64,000 nt of DNA. Origin: Terrabacter terrigena. GTDB lineage: Bacteria > Actinomycetota > Actinomycetes > Actinomycetales > Dermatophilaceae. The first letter of the stretch is position 1. Every line of letters begins with the position of its first letter. The stretch spans positions 1-64,000 of the forward strand of contig NZ_JBHTKH010000018.1 of NCBI RefSeq assembly GCF_042676085.1. The letters are read 5' to 3'. The notes below the pieces were generated by a model. That model made no database searches. It worked only from the letters and a program-made list of their open reading frames with translations, and had not been told where the DNA came from. Below are positions 8,183 through 16,993 of the stretch, in pieces. The position numbers and the translations under genes were made by a program.

Positions 8183-9670
8183 ATGGCAATCAAGACGTTC
8201 AACCTGCCCGACCCCGGTGAGGGCCTCGTCGAGGCCGAGATCGTCGAGTGGAAGGTCGCGCCCGGCGACTCCGTCAAGGTCAACGACATGGTCCTCGAGA
8301 TCGAGACGGCCAAGTCGCTCGTCGAGCTGCCCATTCCCTGGGCGGGCACCGTCAAGGAGCTGCTCGTCGAGGTCGGCCAGACCATCGACGTCGGCACGCC
8401 CATCATCTCGATCGACGACGGCAAGGGCGGCGACGAGGCTCCCCAGGCTCCTGCCGCCGGCGCCGCGTCGGCCGAGGGTACCGGCGCGTCGGAGGCCATC
8501 CTCGTCGGCTACGGCGCCAAGGCCGGTGCCACCGCGCGCCGCCCGCGCAAGGCCGCCGGTGCGGCGCCCGTCGCGTCTGCTCCGGCCGCGTCCGCACCGA
8601 CCGCGTCCGCGCCGACCGAGACCGAGCAGATCGCTGAGGCAGAGCCGGTCGCCGAGCCGGTCGCGCCCGCACCGCGCACCGAGTCGCCGGCTCCGCCCGT
8701 CGCAGAGCCCGTCTCCCGCGAGGGCAGGCCGAAGGCGAAGCCGCCGGTGCGCAAGCTCGCCAAGGACCTCGGTGTCGACCTCTGGTCCGTGCAGGGGTCC
8801 GGCACCGACGGCATCATCACCCGTGACGACGTCCAGGCATTCGTGTCCGGCTCGGGTTCCGCTGCGGCGCAGGCTGACTCGGCCCCGGCCACGTCGGCGG
8901 TCAACGGTGTGGCGGCACCCGGCGCGGCGGCATACGCCCCCTTCGGCTCGGGCCCGCGCGAGGAGCGCATCCCGATCAAGGGCGTGCGCAAGATGACCGC
9001 GCAGGCGATGGTCGGCTCCGCCTTCACGGCGCCGCACGTCACCGAGTGGATCACCATCGACGTCACCAAGACGATGGAGCTCGTCGACCGCCTCAAGGGC
9101 AGCCGCGAGTTCAAGGACGTCAAGGTCACGCCGCTGCTCGTTCTGGCCAGGGCGCTTGTCCTCGCGGTCAGGCGCAACCCCGGCATGAACGCCACGTGGG
9201 ACGAGGCAGCGCAGGAGATCGTCCAGAAGAACTACGTCAACCTCGGCATCGCCGCAGCGACGCCGCGGGGCCTGATCGTCCCGAACATCAAGGACGCCCA
9301 CGGCATGACCATGCTCGAGCTGGCGCAGGCCATCGGCTCGCTCACGGCGACGGCCCGCGAGGGGCGCACGCAGCCGGCCGAGATGTCGGGCGGCACGATG
9401 ACGATCACCAACGTCGGCGTCTTCGGCGTCGACAGCGGCACCCCGATCATCAACCCGGGTGAGTCGGCCATCGTCTGCTTCGGCGCGATCCGCAAGCAGC
9501 CGTGGGTCGTCACCGACGCCGACGGCAACGACGAGATCGCGATCCGGCACGTCACGCAGCTGGCCGTCAGCTTCGACCACCGGCTCATCGACGGCGAGCT
9601 CGGCTCGAGGTTCCTCAGCGACCTCGCGGCGATCCTGTCCGACCCGGCGCAGGCCCTCGTCTGGGGCTGA
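8183..9670 (+). CDS. bkdC: 2-oxoacid dehydrogenase E2 (dihydrolipoyl acyltransferase)
   Basis: A 495-residue E2 with one lipoyl domain (residues 1-80; lipoyl-lysine in IETAKSLVELP), an Ala/Pro/Thr-rich flexible linker (about 90-180), a peripheral subunit-binding domain (KPPVRKLAKDLGVDLWSVQG, about 190-225), a second Ala-rich linker, and the C-terminal catalytic domain ending in SFDHRLIDGELGSRF with the catalytic HxxxDG. It transfers the acyl group from lipoate to CoA and forms the core of the complex. The gene lies 15 bp after E1-beta and has an AAGGG site. A single lipoyl domain is usual for Bkd-type E2; actinobacterial pyruvate E2 often has more. Confidence 0.92.
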   Translation: MAIKTFNLPDPGEGLVEAEIVEWKVAPGDSVKVNDMVLEIETAKSLVELPIPWAGTVKELLVEVGQTIDVGTPIISIDDGKGGDEAPQAPAAGAASAEGTGASEAILVGYGAKAGATARRPRKAAGAAPVASAPAASAPTASAPTETEQIAEAEPVAEPVAPAPRTESPAPPVAEPVSREGRPKAKPPVRKLAKDLGVDLWSVQGSGTDGIITRDDVQAFVSGSGSAAAQADSAPATSAVNGVAAPGAAAYAPFGSGPREERIPIKGVRKMTAQAMVGSAFTAPHVTEWITIDVTKTMELVDRLKGSREFKDVKVTPLLVLARALVLAVRRNPGMNATWDEAAQEIVQKNYVNLGIAAATPRGLIVPNIKDAHGMTMLELAQAIGSLTATAREGRTQPAEMSGGTMTITNVGVFGVDSGTPIINPGESAIVCFGAIRKQPWVVTDADGNDEIAIRHVTQLAVSFDHRLIDGELGSRFLSDLAAILSDPAQALVWG

Positions 9671-9689
9671 CCCCCCCGCGCACCACCGG

Positions 9690-9749
9690 ACGCCGCGTTC
9701 GGTCTCGAGCTCAGTGTTGCAACACGCAGTTCGGCACCGAACGCGGCGT
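9690..9749. terminator. Nested hairpin between convergent genes
   Basis: A perfect 14-bp inverted repeat (9690-9703 and 9736-9749, core CGCCGCGTTCGGT) encloses a second perfect palindrome GTGTTGCAACAC (9714-9725). It sits between the convergent E2 and SDR genes, so a bidirectional, U-tract-poor terminator is the simplest reading. Confidence 0.6.
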
Positions 9750-9769
9750 TCGCGCGTGCAGGAACCGGG

Positions 9770-10591
9770 TCAGGTGCCGGTGACGCGGCGCATCACGACG
9801 TCCATCACCCGGTCGGGGAGCAGCCGCCGCGCGGTGATGATCGTCCTCGCCCCACGGCCGGCCGGGTAGCGCGCAGCAGGGTTCGCCGCCTCGAGCGACA
9901 CGAGCACCTTCTCGGCGACCGCCTCGGGCCCCGACACCTGGGACGAGGCGTACGTGCGCCGGAACATCGCCGCCATGCGGTGCGCGGTGTCCTCGTAGAC
10001 CGTGCCGCGTGACCAGGCGAGGATGCCGTCCGCGGCGATGCCATCCCACTCCGAGACGATCGGCCCGGGCTCGACCAGCACGACGTCGATCCCGAACGGC
10101 GCCAGCTCGAGCCGCAGGCTGTCGCTCCACCCCTCCACCGCGAACTTCGTGGCGTGGTACCAGGCCCCGAGCGGCTCGTAGATCTTGCCGCCGATGCTCG
10201 AGATGTTGACGACGGTCCCGGACTGCTGGCGGCGCATCCGCGGGATGACGAGCTGGGTGAGGCGGGCGAGCCCGAAGACGTTGACCTCGAACTGCCGACG
10301 GGCCTCCTCGATCGGCACGGTCTCGACAGGGCCGTAGGAGCCGTAGCCCGCGTTGTTGACGAGCGCGTCGATGCGACCCTGCTCGTCGAGGACGCGGCGC
10401 ACCCCGGAGACCATCGAGTCGTCGTCGGTGACGTCCATCGCGAAGGCCGTGACCCCGCGCGCCGCCAACCCCGCCATCCGGTCGACGCGGCGGGCGACGG
10501 CATACACGGTCCACCCCGCCTCAGCGAGAAGGACGGCGATGGACTCGCCGATGCCGGCGGACGCTCCGGTGACCAGGGCAACCTTGCTCAT
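9770..10591 (-). CDS. Short-chain dehydrogenase/reductase
   Basis: A classical SDR of 273 residues. It has VTGASAGIGESIA (TGxxxGxG cofactor loop, residues 7-19), DVTDDDS, NNAGYGSYG (NNAG), the catalytic Ser in NISSIGGKIYE, and YHATK (YxxxK) in AWYHATKFAVEG. An Arg pair after beta-2 (VARRVDRM) favours NADP(H). The substrate is unknown. The start is supported by a TACGGT hexamer ending 6 nt upstream on the minus strand (leaderless pattern). An extension to 10825 would overlap the downstream exporter region and is rejected. Confidence 0.9.
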   Translation of the reverse strand: MSKVALVTGASAGIGESIAVLLAEAGWTVYAVARRVDRMAGLAARGVTAFAMDVTDDDSMVSGVRRVLDEQGRIDALVNNAGYGSYGPVETVPIEEARRQFEVNVFGLARLTQLVIPRMRRQQSGTVVNISSIGGKIYEPLGAWYHATKFAVEGWSDSLRLELAPFGIDVVLVEPGPIVSEWDGIAADGILAWSRGTVYEDTAHRMAAMFRRTYASSQVSGPEAVAEKVLVSLEAANPAARYPAGRGARTIITARRLLPDRVMDVVMRRVTGT

Positions 10592-10620
10592 CCCCACACC
10601 GTATGCGGCCCTCCCGCCCC

Positions 10621-10731
10621 ACCGTCGAGAGGCCGCGTGTGGCCGCCTGACCACAGCCGAAAGGCCAGTTCTCGTGGGGAGAGCTGGCCTTTCGACCTGC
10701 CCGGGGCGGCCGGAACCGGCCTCTCGACGGT
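10621..10731. repeat. Nested intergenic inverted repeat, copy A
   Basis: The outer arms 10621-10635 and 10717-10731 pair perfectly over 15 bp (ACCGTCGAGAGGCCG). An intermediate GGCCGCC/GGCGGCC pair lies inside, and the inner stem is CGAAAGGCCAGTTCTC (10658-10673) against GAGAGCTGGCCTTTCG (10679-10694). It lies directly after the stop of the DHA2 exporter and is related in sequence and position to the copy at 22589-22625 and, more distantly, to 35207-35255. A terminator role is likely; the shared sequence suggests a dispersed repeat family. Confidence 0.7.
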
Positions 10732-10745
10732 TGGGGGGTGGCGGG

Positions 10746-12866
10746 TCAGCGGGTGGCTGCTGCCTCCTGCTCGGCGGCGCGGGCGTTCTGCCGGTCGACG
10801 AGGTAGGCCGCGCCGAGGTCGTCACCGACCGACGACAGCAACCGGATGTCGACCGCCTCGTGCCGCGCGGCGACGGTCGGCTCGACGGTCGTCATGACCG
10901 TGCGGGCGTCGCGCTCGGCCACGGCGGTCGCGAGCTCGCGCTTGAGCGCGTCGTCGAGCACCCCGCCCAGCGCCTTGGCCCGGGCCCCGACCTCGACGGC
11001 GAACCGTTCGGTCTCGGCGGCCAGCGCGATGTCCTCGGTGGTCAGCATGCGCGCCGTCCGGTGCAGCAGGGCCGCGCCGGCGTCGAGGTCGCCGTCGCCG
11101 AGCCGGGTCACGGCCCGCGTCAGCAGTGGACGGTCGCCCTGGAGGGCCGAGTCGGCGAGCAGCCCGAGGCGCAGTCCGAGCAGGCGCTCGTGCGTACGCG
11201 TGTTGCCGGCCTCGCGGCCGAGCGGCACCTTGAGCTCGTCGTCGGGCGCCGACTGCGACAGCGTGTCGAGGATCTCGATGCCGGCCTCGTCGGGCGTGTG
11301 CACGGTGTCACGCAGCGGGAGCTCCTTGATGAACAGGGCGGCGAGCAGCGCGAGGGCGAAGGGCACGAGCCCCCAGACGAACACCGTGTGCAGGGAGTCG
11401 GCCAGCCCCTGCTGGACCCCGGCCGCGACCTGGGGCGGGAGCGTGGCGAGAGCGGACGGGTCGAGCACCGAGCCGGCGCTGACCTGCTGGCCGGAGGCCT
11501 GCATCTGCTTGACGACCGAAGCGGGCAGGTGCGAGGCGATGTTGCCGGCGAGGCCGCTCGTCATGATCGTGCCGAACACGGCGGTGCCGACGGTCGACCC
11601 GACGTTGCGGAAGAACTGCGTCGACGCCGTCGCGACTCCGAGGTCCTTGCGCTGGGCGGAGTTCTGGATGATCAGGGTGAAGACCTGCAGCGCCATGCCG
11701 AGGCCGACACCGAAGACGATCATCGACAGGGTGAGCTCGGTCTGGCTCGAGCCGTAGTGCAGCTGGGTGAGCAGCCAGAAGCCGACGCCCATGATGAGGA
11801 TGCCCGCGATGGTCTGCAGCTTGTAGCGCCCGGTCTTGGTGATGACGAGACCCGAGACGATCGACAGGCCGATCATCGCCACCGACATCGGCATGAGGAT
11901 GAGGCCGGAGTTGGTCGCCGAGGCGCCGAGCACACCCTGCGCGTAGACGGGCAGGTAGATCATCGCGCCGAACATCATGACGGAGACCATGAACGCCGCG
12001 ATGTTGGAGAGCGTGAAGAGCGGGCTCTTGAAGAGGCGGAGCGGCAGCACCGGCTCGACGGCCCTGCGCTCGATCGCGATGAAGGCGCCGAGCGCGACGA
12101 CGCCTGCGGCATACATGCCGATGATGGCGGGGGAGCCCCAGGCGAGCGTCGTGCCACCGAGCGACGTGGGCACGAGCAGCAGGATGAGCGTCAGCGACAG
12201 GACGCCGATGCCGGCCTTGTCGACGACCGACTCACGCGGCGTGTGCTCGAGGTGCAGGAAGCGGCTGATGCCGAAGAACGCGAAGACGCCGATGGGCAGC
12301 GTGATGAAGAAGAGCAAGCGCCAGCCCCAGTGGTCGGTGACGAAGCCGCCGACGAGCGGGCCGAGGATCGAGGCGAGGCCGAACACACCGCCCATGAGGC
12401 CCTGGTACTTGCCACGCTGACGCGGCGGGATGATGTCGCCGATGATGGTCTGCGACAGCGGCATCAGGGTGCCCATGCCGGCGCCCTGGATCGCGCGGGC
12501 GGCGATGAGCCACCAGAAGTTCTGCGCGAAGCCGGAGAGGATCGAGCCGGCCATGAAGACGACGAGACCGCCGAGGTAGAAGCCGCGTCGCCCGTAGAGG
12601 TCGCTCATCTTGCCGACGATCGGCACGGTGATCGCGCTGACGAGCATCGCGGCGGTGGCGAGCCACGAGTAGTGGTCGATGCCACCGAGCTCGGCGACGA
12701 TGCGCGGCATCGCCGGACCGACGATCGTCTGGCTGATCGACGCGACGAGCATGCCGAGCATGAGCGCGATGAAGATGTTGCGGGTCGAGCGGTCGAGGCC
12801 GGTGGGCGTGGCGCCGGTCGTGGCAGGTCGGGAGCTCGTGTCCACTCCTTGGGTCGTCTGGGGCAT
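10746..12866 (-). CDS. DHA2-family (EmrB/QacA-type) multidrug exporter with long C-terminal domain
   Basis: A 706-residue major facilitator with about 14 membrane segments. Motif A variant GKMSDLYGRRGFYLGG follows TM2, and VGPAMPRIVAELGG and GPLVGGFVTDHWGWRLLFF (motif C region) are typical of proton-driven drug:H+ antiporters. The last 150 or so residues after TM14 form a soluble, helical, Glu/Arg/Leu-rich domain that ordinary EmrB proteins lack. It is divergent from a TetR regulator, with a double palindromic operator between them, so substrate-induced derepression is likely. The ATG at 12866 has TACCGT about 7 nt upstream; longer readings run through the operator and into the regulator gene. 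Confidence 0.9.
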   Translation of the reverse strand: MPQTTQGVDTSSRPATTGATPTGLDRSTRNIFIALMLGMLVASISQTIVGPAMPRIVAELGGIDHYSWLATAAMLVSAITVPIVGKMSDLYGRRGFYLGGLVVFMAGSILSGFAQNFWWLIAARAIQGAGMGTLMPLSQTIIGDIIPPRQRGKYQGLMGGVFGLASILGPLVGGFVTDHWGWRLLFFITLPIGVFAFFGISRFLHLEHTPRESVVDKAGIGVLSLTLILLLVPTSLGGTTLAWGSPAIIGMYAAGVVALGAFIAIERRAVEPVLPLRLFKSPLFTLSNIAAFMVSVMMFGAMIYLPVYAQGVLGASATNSGLILMPMSVAMIGLSIVSGLVITKTGRYKLQTIAGILIMGVGFWLLTQLHYGSSQTELTLSMIVFGVGLGMALQVFTLIIQNSAQRKDLGVATASTQFFRNVGSTVGTAVFGTIMTSGLAGNIASHLPASVVKQMQASGQQVSAGSVLDPSALATLPPQVAAGVQQGLADSLHTVFVWGLVPFALALLAALFIKELPLRDTVHTPDEAGIEILDTLSQSAPDDELKVPLGREAGNTRTHERLLGLRLGLLADSALQGDRPLLTRAVTRLGDGDLDAGAALLHRTARMLTTEDIALAAETERFAVEVGARAKALGGVLDDALKRELATAVAERDARTVMTTVEPTVAARHEAVDIRLLSSVGDDLGAAYLVDRQNARAAEQEAAATR

Positions 12867-12888
12867 GCCTGCCACGGTACGCCGATTG

Positions 12889-12918
12889 TGCAGTGACTGC
12901 AAAATTGCAGTTACTGCA
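12889..12918. promoter_or_regulatory. Double TetR operator
   Basis: Two copies of the 13-bp palindrome TGCAGTNACTGCA occupy 12889-12901 and 12906-12918, 17 bp centre to centre. Together they form one 30-bp near-palindrome. They lie between the divergent exporter (start 12866) and TetR (start 12940) genes. This is the expected place for an autoregulatory TetR operator, with room for two dimers on adjacent turns. Confidence 0.8.
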
Positions 12919-12939
12919 TCCCCGTGCGAGCATGAGGGC

Positions 12940-13548
12940 ATGAGCACGACCCCCGTCATCGACGACGCCTGCGGCCTGCGCGAGCGCAAGAAGCGCGAGA
13001 CCCGCCGTGCGATCAACCTCGCCGCCCTCGACCTCGTCGAGGAGAAGGGCTTCGCGTCCGTCACCACCGAGGAGATCGCAGCCCGCGCAGGCGTCAGTGC
13101 CCGCACCTTCTTCAACTACTTCCCGTCGAAGGAGGCCGCGGTCATCGGCACCACCGCCGAGGAGCTGGAGTCGTATGCCGCCGCCCTGGAGGAGGAGACG
13201 CAGGGCGAGCCGCCGCTCGACGCCCTCCGTCGCATCCTCGCCGGGATGCTCGCGCCCGCCTCGGTCGACCGTGAGCTGCGGGCCAAGCGCCGCCGCATCC
13301 TGCTCGGCGAGCCCGCCCTGGCGCCGGCGCTCGTCGGCAACAACATCCGCATCGAGAACGCCCTCACCGCGGCCCTCGAGCGACGCCTCGGGGTGCGGCC
13401 GGGGGAGTCGCTGGAGCCTCGCCTGACGGTGGCCGTCGCCATCGCAGCCGTGCGCGCCAGCATCGAGCACCAGCAGAACGGCGGGTCGGGCCGGCTCGAG
13501 CGCAACATCGACCAGGCCTTCGACCGCATCGCCGCCGGGCTGCGCTGA
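12940..13548 (+). CDS. TetR-family repressor of the adjacent exporter
   Basis: A 202-residue TetR regulator. The N-terminal helix-turn-helix covers residues 14-60: RERKKRETRRAINLAALDLV, EEIAARAGVSARTFFNYF, then FPSKEAAV, which is the canonical YFxSKE junction. The C-terminal ligand domain shows no specific family signal. It is divergent from the DHA2 exporter, and the intervening DNA holds two TGCAGTNACTGCA palindromes, so it very likely represses itself and the pump until a substrate drug binds. The start at 12940 lies 22 bp after the operator and matches the usual length. Confidence 0.92.
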   Translation: MSTTPVIDDACGLRERKKRETRRAINLAALDLVEEKGFASVTTEEIAARAGVSARTFFNYFPSKEAAVIGTTAEELESYAAALEEETQGEPPLDALRRILAGMLAPASVDRELRAKRRRILLGEPALAPALVGNNIRIENALTAALERRLGVRPGESLEPRLTVAVAIAAVRASIEHQQNGGSGRLERNIDQAFDRIAAGLR

Positions 13549-13577
13549 GCGGGGTCAGCCCCTGGTCGGCCCCGCGC

Positions 13578-13937
13578 TCACCGGACTCGCGGGTGACCGG
13601 CGTGCTCGACGCAGGTGCGCGCCGTCGGCCTGGCCTCGAGACGTGCGGCCGGGATCGCCTCGCCGCAGACCTCGCAGCGCCCGTACACGCCCGCCTCGAG
13701 CCGCGCCAACGCGGCGTCGACCTCGTCCAGGTGCTCCCGGGTCTGGTCGACGAGCGCACCCAGCTGCGACCGTTCGTACGCGATCGTCGCTCCCTCGGGA
13801 TCGTGCTCGTCGTCGGCGTTCGACCCCTCCGCGGCGTCGACCACGAGGTCGTAGCCGCGGCGGAGCGCCTCGAGCCGCTCGACCGTCGTCCTCCGGTCGC
13901 CCTCGAGCCTGTCGCGGGCGTCGCCCTGTTCGCGCAT
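13578..13937 (-). CDS. DksA/TraR-type zinc-finger protein
   Basis: A 119-residue protein with an N-terminal helical, acidic region (likely a short coiled coil, about residues 10-85) and a C-terminal zinc finger CEVCGEAIPAARLEARPTA...TCVEH (Cys-x2-Cys-x17-Cys-x2-His instead of four Cys). This is the DksA C4-type fold seen in many actinobacterial proteins, which may bind RNA polymerase like DksA or CarD-type factors. The role here is inferred from the family. A reading extending to 14087 would overlap the start of the divergent gene. The ATG at 13937 has a GACAAT hexamer 6 nt upstream. Confidence 0.82.
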   Translation of the reverse strand: MREQGDARDRLEGDRRTTVERLEALRRGYDLVVDAAEGSNADDEHDPEGATIAYERSQLGALVDQTREHLDEVDAALARLEAGVYGRCEVCGEAIPAARLEARPTARTCVEHAGHPRVR

Positions 13938-14025
13938 GCCGCCATTGTCGCGCCGTGCGGCACCGCCCTGCGCCTTCCGAGGAGGCGTCCCTCGCCCGGC
14001 ACCACGCTCCGACATGATGGGGCGC

Positions 14026-15489
14026 ATGAGCGACCCCAGTGGAGTGGTCTTCCCCCTCGACCCGACGTCCGGGCGCCGCAGCACCACCGCGACCGGCCGA
14101 GCCGTCGTGGCGGACGCGCTGCGGCGTGTCGACCCCGTCGGAGCCGCCTCCGCCGAGCGCGAGACGAACTGGCGACAGGGCTACCTCCCGCACTTCCGAC
14201 GGCTCGTGGAGGCCGGACTGACCTCCCCCGAGGCCGCGCGTGCGATCGCCCGGGACGGGCTGGAGTCGCTGCACGACCGCATGAGGTGGTCGGCGGCGGA
14301 CGGCGACCGCCCGCTCGAGGACGCGTTCGGCGACGACGGCCGCACCCGCACCCTGGGCTCCGAGACCGTCCGTGGGACCGGCACCCCCGACCGCACGCTC
14401 TCGGTCCCGTATGCCGGTGAGCGGCTCTCGGGCGATGCCCTGCGCCGCCGGCTGGACGCGTGGGTGCAGGCCGGCACCATCGAGCCCAGCTGCGCCGAGG
14501 CGGTCGGCCTCGTCATCGACAACCCCGACTGGCTCGACCTGTCGGACCGCACCGTCGTCGTGCTCGGCGCCGCCGCGGAGATGGGTCCTCTCCGCTCCCT
14601 GCTGCGGTGGGGCGCCGACGTCGCGGCGGTCGACCTCCCGCGAAAGGAGCTGTGGGACAGGCTGATCGGCGACACGAGCCGACTGGCGGGGTCGGTTACT
14701 CTGCCCGTTCGTCAGGGGGTCGAGCCGGTGAGCAGCAGGGCTGGTGGCGACCTGGTGCACGACCTCGCAGCGGTCACCCGCTGGGTCGCCGGCCTCGAGG
14801 GCCGCCTCGTCATCGGCAACTACGTCTACGCCGACGGCGAGACCAACGTGCGGGTGTCCGTTGCGGTCGACGCCCTCACCCGGCACGTCGTCGATGCCAG
14901 GGGTCGGGACGACGTCGGGCTCGCGTTCCTCGCGACCCCGACCGACGTCTTCGCCGTGCCGGGAACGGCGGTCGAGCACTCCGTCGACAGCTATGCCCGC
15001 CGTCGCACCTCCAAGGTGCTGCGCGTCCCGCTCCGCACCGTCAGCGGGGGCAGGCTGCTCCGGCGCAACTACGTGCCCGGACAGGACCCGGGCATCAACG
15101 ACAGCGTCGTGCTCCAGCAGGGACCCAACTACCTGCTGGCCAAGCGGCTCCAGCGGTGGAGGGCGACGGCATACCGCGGCGACGGAGGGCTCGTGTCGTT
15201 CAAGGTGGCGCCGCCGACGCGCACCCGGTCCGTCGTCAAGAACCGTGCGCTCGCCGCCGCGTACGCCGGTGCACACCGCTTCGGCATCGAGGTCTTCGAG
15301 CCCGGCACCGCCAACACCCTGATGGCGGCGCTCCTCGTCCACGACCTGCGCACGGGGTCGCCGGCGCGCCCGGAGCCCTGGCAGGACGAGGCGTACGCCG
15401 CGGCCCACGGCGGCCTGTGGACCTCCGCCTACGACCCGCGCAGCGCTCTCGGCCTCGCCGCCCTCCTCGGTCTCGCCTCGGCCCGCTGA
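14026..15489 (+). CDS. Conserved protein of unknown function with Rossmann-like motif
   Basis: A 487-residue soluble protein that I do not recognise. It has one clear landmark, TVVVLGAAAEMGPLRSLLRW followed by GADVAAVDLP (about residues 180-215), which looks like a beta-alpha-beta nucleotide-binding turn with an acidic residue at the end of the second strand, as in NAD(P)- or SAM-binding folds. The region NYVYADGETNVRVSVAVDALTR and the Arg/Lys-rich centre are also distinctive. No signal peptide or TM segments are visible. It is divergent from the DksA-like gene, with 88 bp between them. An enzyme using a dinucleotide or SAM is a guess from the motif only. Confidence 0.75.
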   Translation: MSDPSGVVFPLDPTSGRRSTTATGRAVVADALRRVDPVGAASAERETNWRQGYLPHFRRLVEAGLTSPEAARAIARDGLESLHDRMRWSAADGDRPLEDAFGDDGRTRTLGSETVRGTGTPDRTLSVPYAGERLSGDALRRRLDAWVQAGTIEPSCAEAVGLVIDNPDWLDLSDRTVVVLGAAAEMGPLRSLLRWGADVAAVDLPRKELWDRLIGDTSRLAGSVTLPVRQGVEPVSSRAGGDLVHDLAAVTRWVAGLEGRLVIGNYVYADGETNVRVSVAVDALTRHVVDARGRDDVGLAFLATPTDVFAVPGTAVEHSVDSYARRRTSKVLRVPLRTVSGGRLLRRNYVPGQDPGINDSVVLQQGPNYLLAKRLQRWRATAYRGDGGLVSFKVAPPTRTRSVVKNRALAAAYAGAHRFGIEVFEPGTANTLMAALLVHDLRTGSPARPEPWQDEAYAAAHGGLWTSAYDPRSALGLAALLGLASAR

Positions 15490-15581
15490 CGTCCGGCGCC
15501 GGGGCCCAGAGGGGCGGCACGCCGGCTGAGTCCTGTGTCTCAATCCGGCCCCGGACTTGGCCTCGACGGGTGCGAGGCTCG

Positions 15582-16853
15582 ATGCTGTCTCCCATGGAAG
15601 AGCAGGTCGCGCAGCGACCACGGGTGAGCGAGCGGTCGCCGGAGCGGGGCCTCGGTGGCACCATCAGCGCGCCGCGCACCCTCGTCCCGGCGCTGCTGGC
15701 CGCCATCGCCTACGTCGACCCCGGCAACTTCGGGGTCAACATCACCTCCGGTGCCGAGCACGGCTACGCGCTCGTGTGGGTCGTGGTCTTCGCCAGCTGC
15801 TCGGCGATGGTGATCCAGTACATCGCGGCCAAGCTCGGCATGGTCACCGGCAAGAGCCTCGCCGAGCACAGCGCCGAGCGCTTCCCGGGCGTCGGCCGCC
15901 TGCTGCTCTGGGCCCAGGCCGAGCTCGTCGTCATCATGACCGACCTCGCCGAGATCGTCGGCGGCGCCATAGCCCTCAGGCTCCTCTTCGGCATGCCGCT
16001 CATGGCCGGCGCCGTCTGTGTCACGCTCTTCAGCCTCGTCGTGCTCGCGCTCAAGGTGCGCGGCCGCAGCCACTTCGACTCGGTCGTGCTCGTGCTCCTC
16101 AGCGTCATCATCGGCTCGCTCGTCTGGCAGGTCCTCATCGCCGACGTCGACCGGGTCGCGCTGCTGCACTCGATGGTGCCGAGCCCGCTCGACGCGTCCG
16201 CCGCGCTGCTCGCGGTCGGCATCGTCGGTGCCACGGTCATGCCGCACGCGCTGCACTTCCACTCAGCGGCCTCGCGCGGCCACGACGACGGCACCGTCGA
16301 GGTGAGCCAGGCCGCACGCCTGCGCGCCGGCCGCCGCACCGTGCGCAGCGTCGTCGTGGCCATGTCGGTCGCCGGGGTCGCCAACATCAGCCTCGTCGTC
16401 TTCTCCGCCGCGCTGCCGTCGGAGGCCGGGGCGAGCATCGAGACCGCGTATGCCGCCCTCGGGGCCGGCGCGGGCCAGATCGCCGCGACCATGCTGGCCG
16501 TCGCCCTCCTCGCGTCGGGCCTCGCCTCCACCCTCGTCGGCGTGCAGACCGGCGACGTCGTCATGCAGGGCTTCGGACGTCGACCCATCGCGCCGCTCCT
16601 GCGCCGCATGGTGGCGGTCGTGCCCGCCCTCGTCATCCTCGGCATCGGCATCGAGCCGACGAACGCGCTGGTCTGGAGCCAGGTCGTGCTGTCGTTCGCC
16701 CTGCCGGGCACGCTCGTGCCCCTGCTGCTCTTCACCCGCGACCGCCACCTCATGGGCGCGCTCGTCAACCACCGCCTCACCACGGCCGTCGCCGCGCTCA
16801 TCACGGCGGTCATCGTCGGGCTCTGCGGCTACCTCGTGCTCACCGGCCTCTGA
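15582..16853 (+). CDS. mntH: Nramp-family divalent metal transporter
   Basis: A 423-residue membrane protein with about 11 TM segments and both Nramp signatures. TM1 is AIAYVDPGNFGVNITSG (metal-binding Asp and Asn in DPGN). TM6 is GATVMPHALHFHSA, where the usual metal-binding Met and the following Pro/His are kept (canonical MPHNLFLHSA; here Asn-Leu becomes Ala-Leu). It would import Mn2+ or Fe2+ with protons. Two in-frame ATGs (15582 and 15594) are possible; a GAGG lies 4 nt before the first. No MntR-type site is obvious upstream. Confidence 0.9.
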   Translation: MLSPMEEQVAQRPRVSERSPERGLGGTISAPRTLVPALLAAIAYVDPGNFGVNITSGAEHGYALVWVVVFASCSAMVIQYIAAKLGMVTGKSLAEHSAERFPGVGRLLLWAQAELVVIMTDLAEIVGGAIALRLLFGMPLMAGAVCVTLFSLVVLALKVRGRSHFDSVVLVLLSVIIGSLVWQVLIADVDRVALLHSMVPSPLDASAALLAVGIVGATVMPHALHFHSAASRGHDDGTVEVSQAARLRAGRRTVRSVVVAMSVAGVANISLVVFSAALPSEAGASIETAYAALGAGAGQIAATMLAVALLASGLASTLVGVQTGDVVMQGFGRRPIAPLLRRMVAVVPALVILGIGIEPTNALVWSQVVLSFALPGTLVPLLLFTRDRHLMGALVNHRLTTAVAALITAVIVGLCGYLVLTGL

Positions 16854-16906
16854 CAGCACGAGGCTCGGGCGGACACGGCACACGGCCTCGGCGAGGTCCG
16901 GGCACG

Positions 16907-16941
16907 ACGAGGGGCGGAGCCCGTCGGACTCCGCCCCTCGT
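16907..16941. terminator. Bidirectional hairpin terminator
   Basis: A perfect 13-bp stem (16907-16919 with 16929-16941, core CGAGGGGCGGAG) with a 9-nt loop lies between the convergent Nramp and oxygenase genes, followed by tgcttctcgtt on the plus strand. Confidence 0.75.
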
Positions 16942-16993
16942 GCTTCTCGTTCGGCGGCCGCGTGGTTCCGCGGGACCCCGACCGCCGGGTGCC

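Noticed and set aside
10353..12896. A very long plus-strand reading frame (over 800 codons) opposite the DHA2 exporter
   Set aside because: The exporter on the other strand has full family motifs; the frame is a GC-bias shadow rich in His, Asp, Glu and Arg without domains. Similar shadows opposite other genes were ignored.
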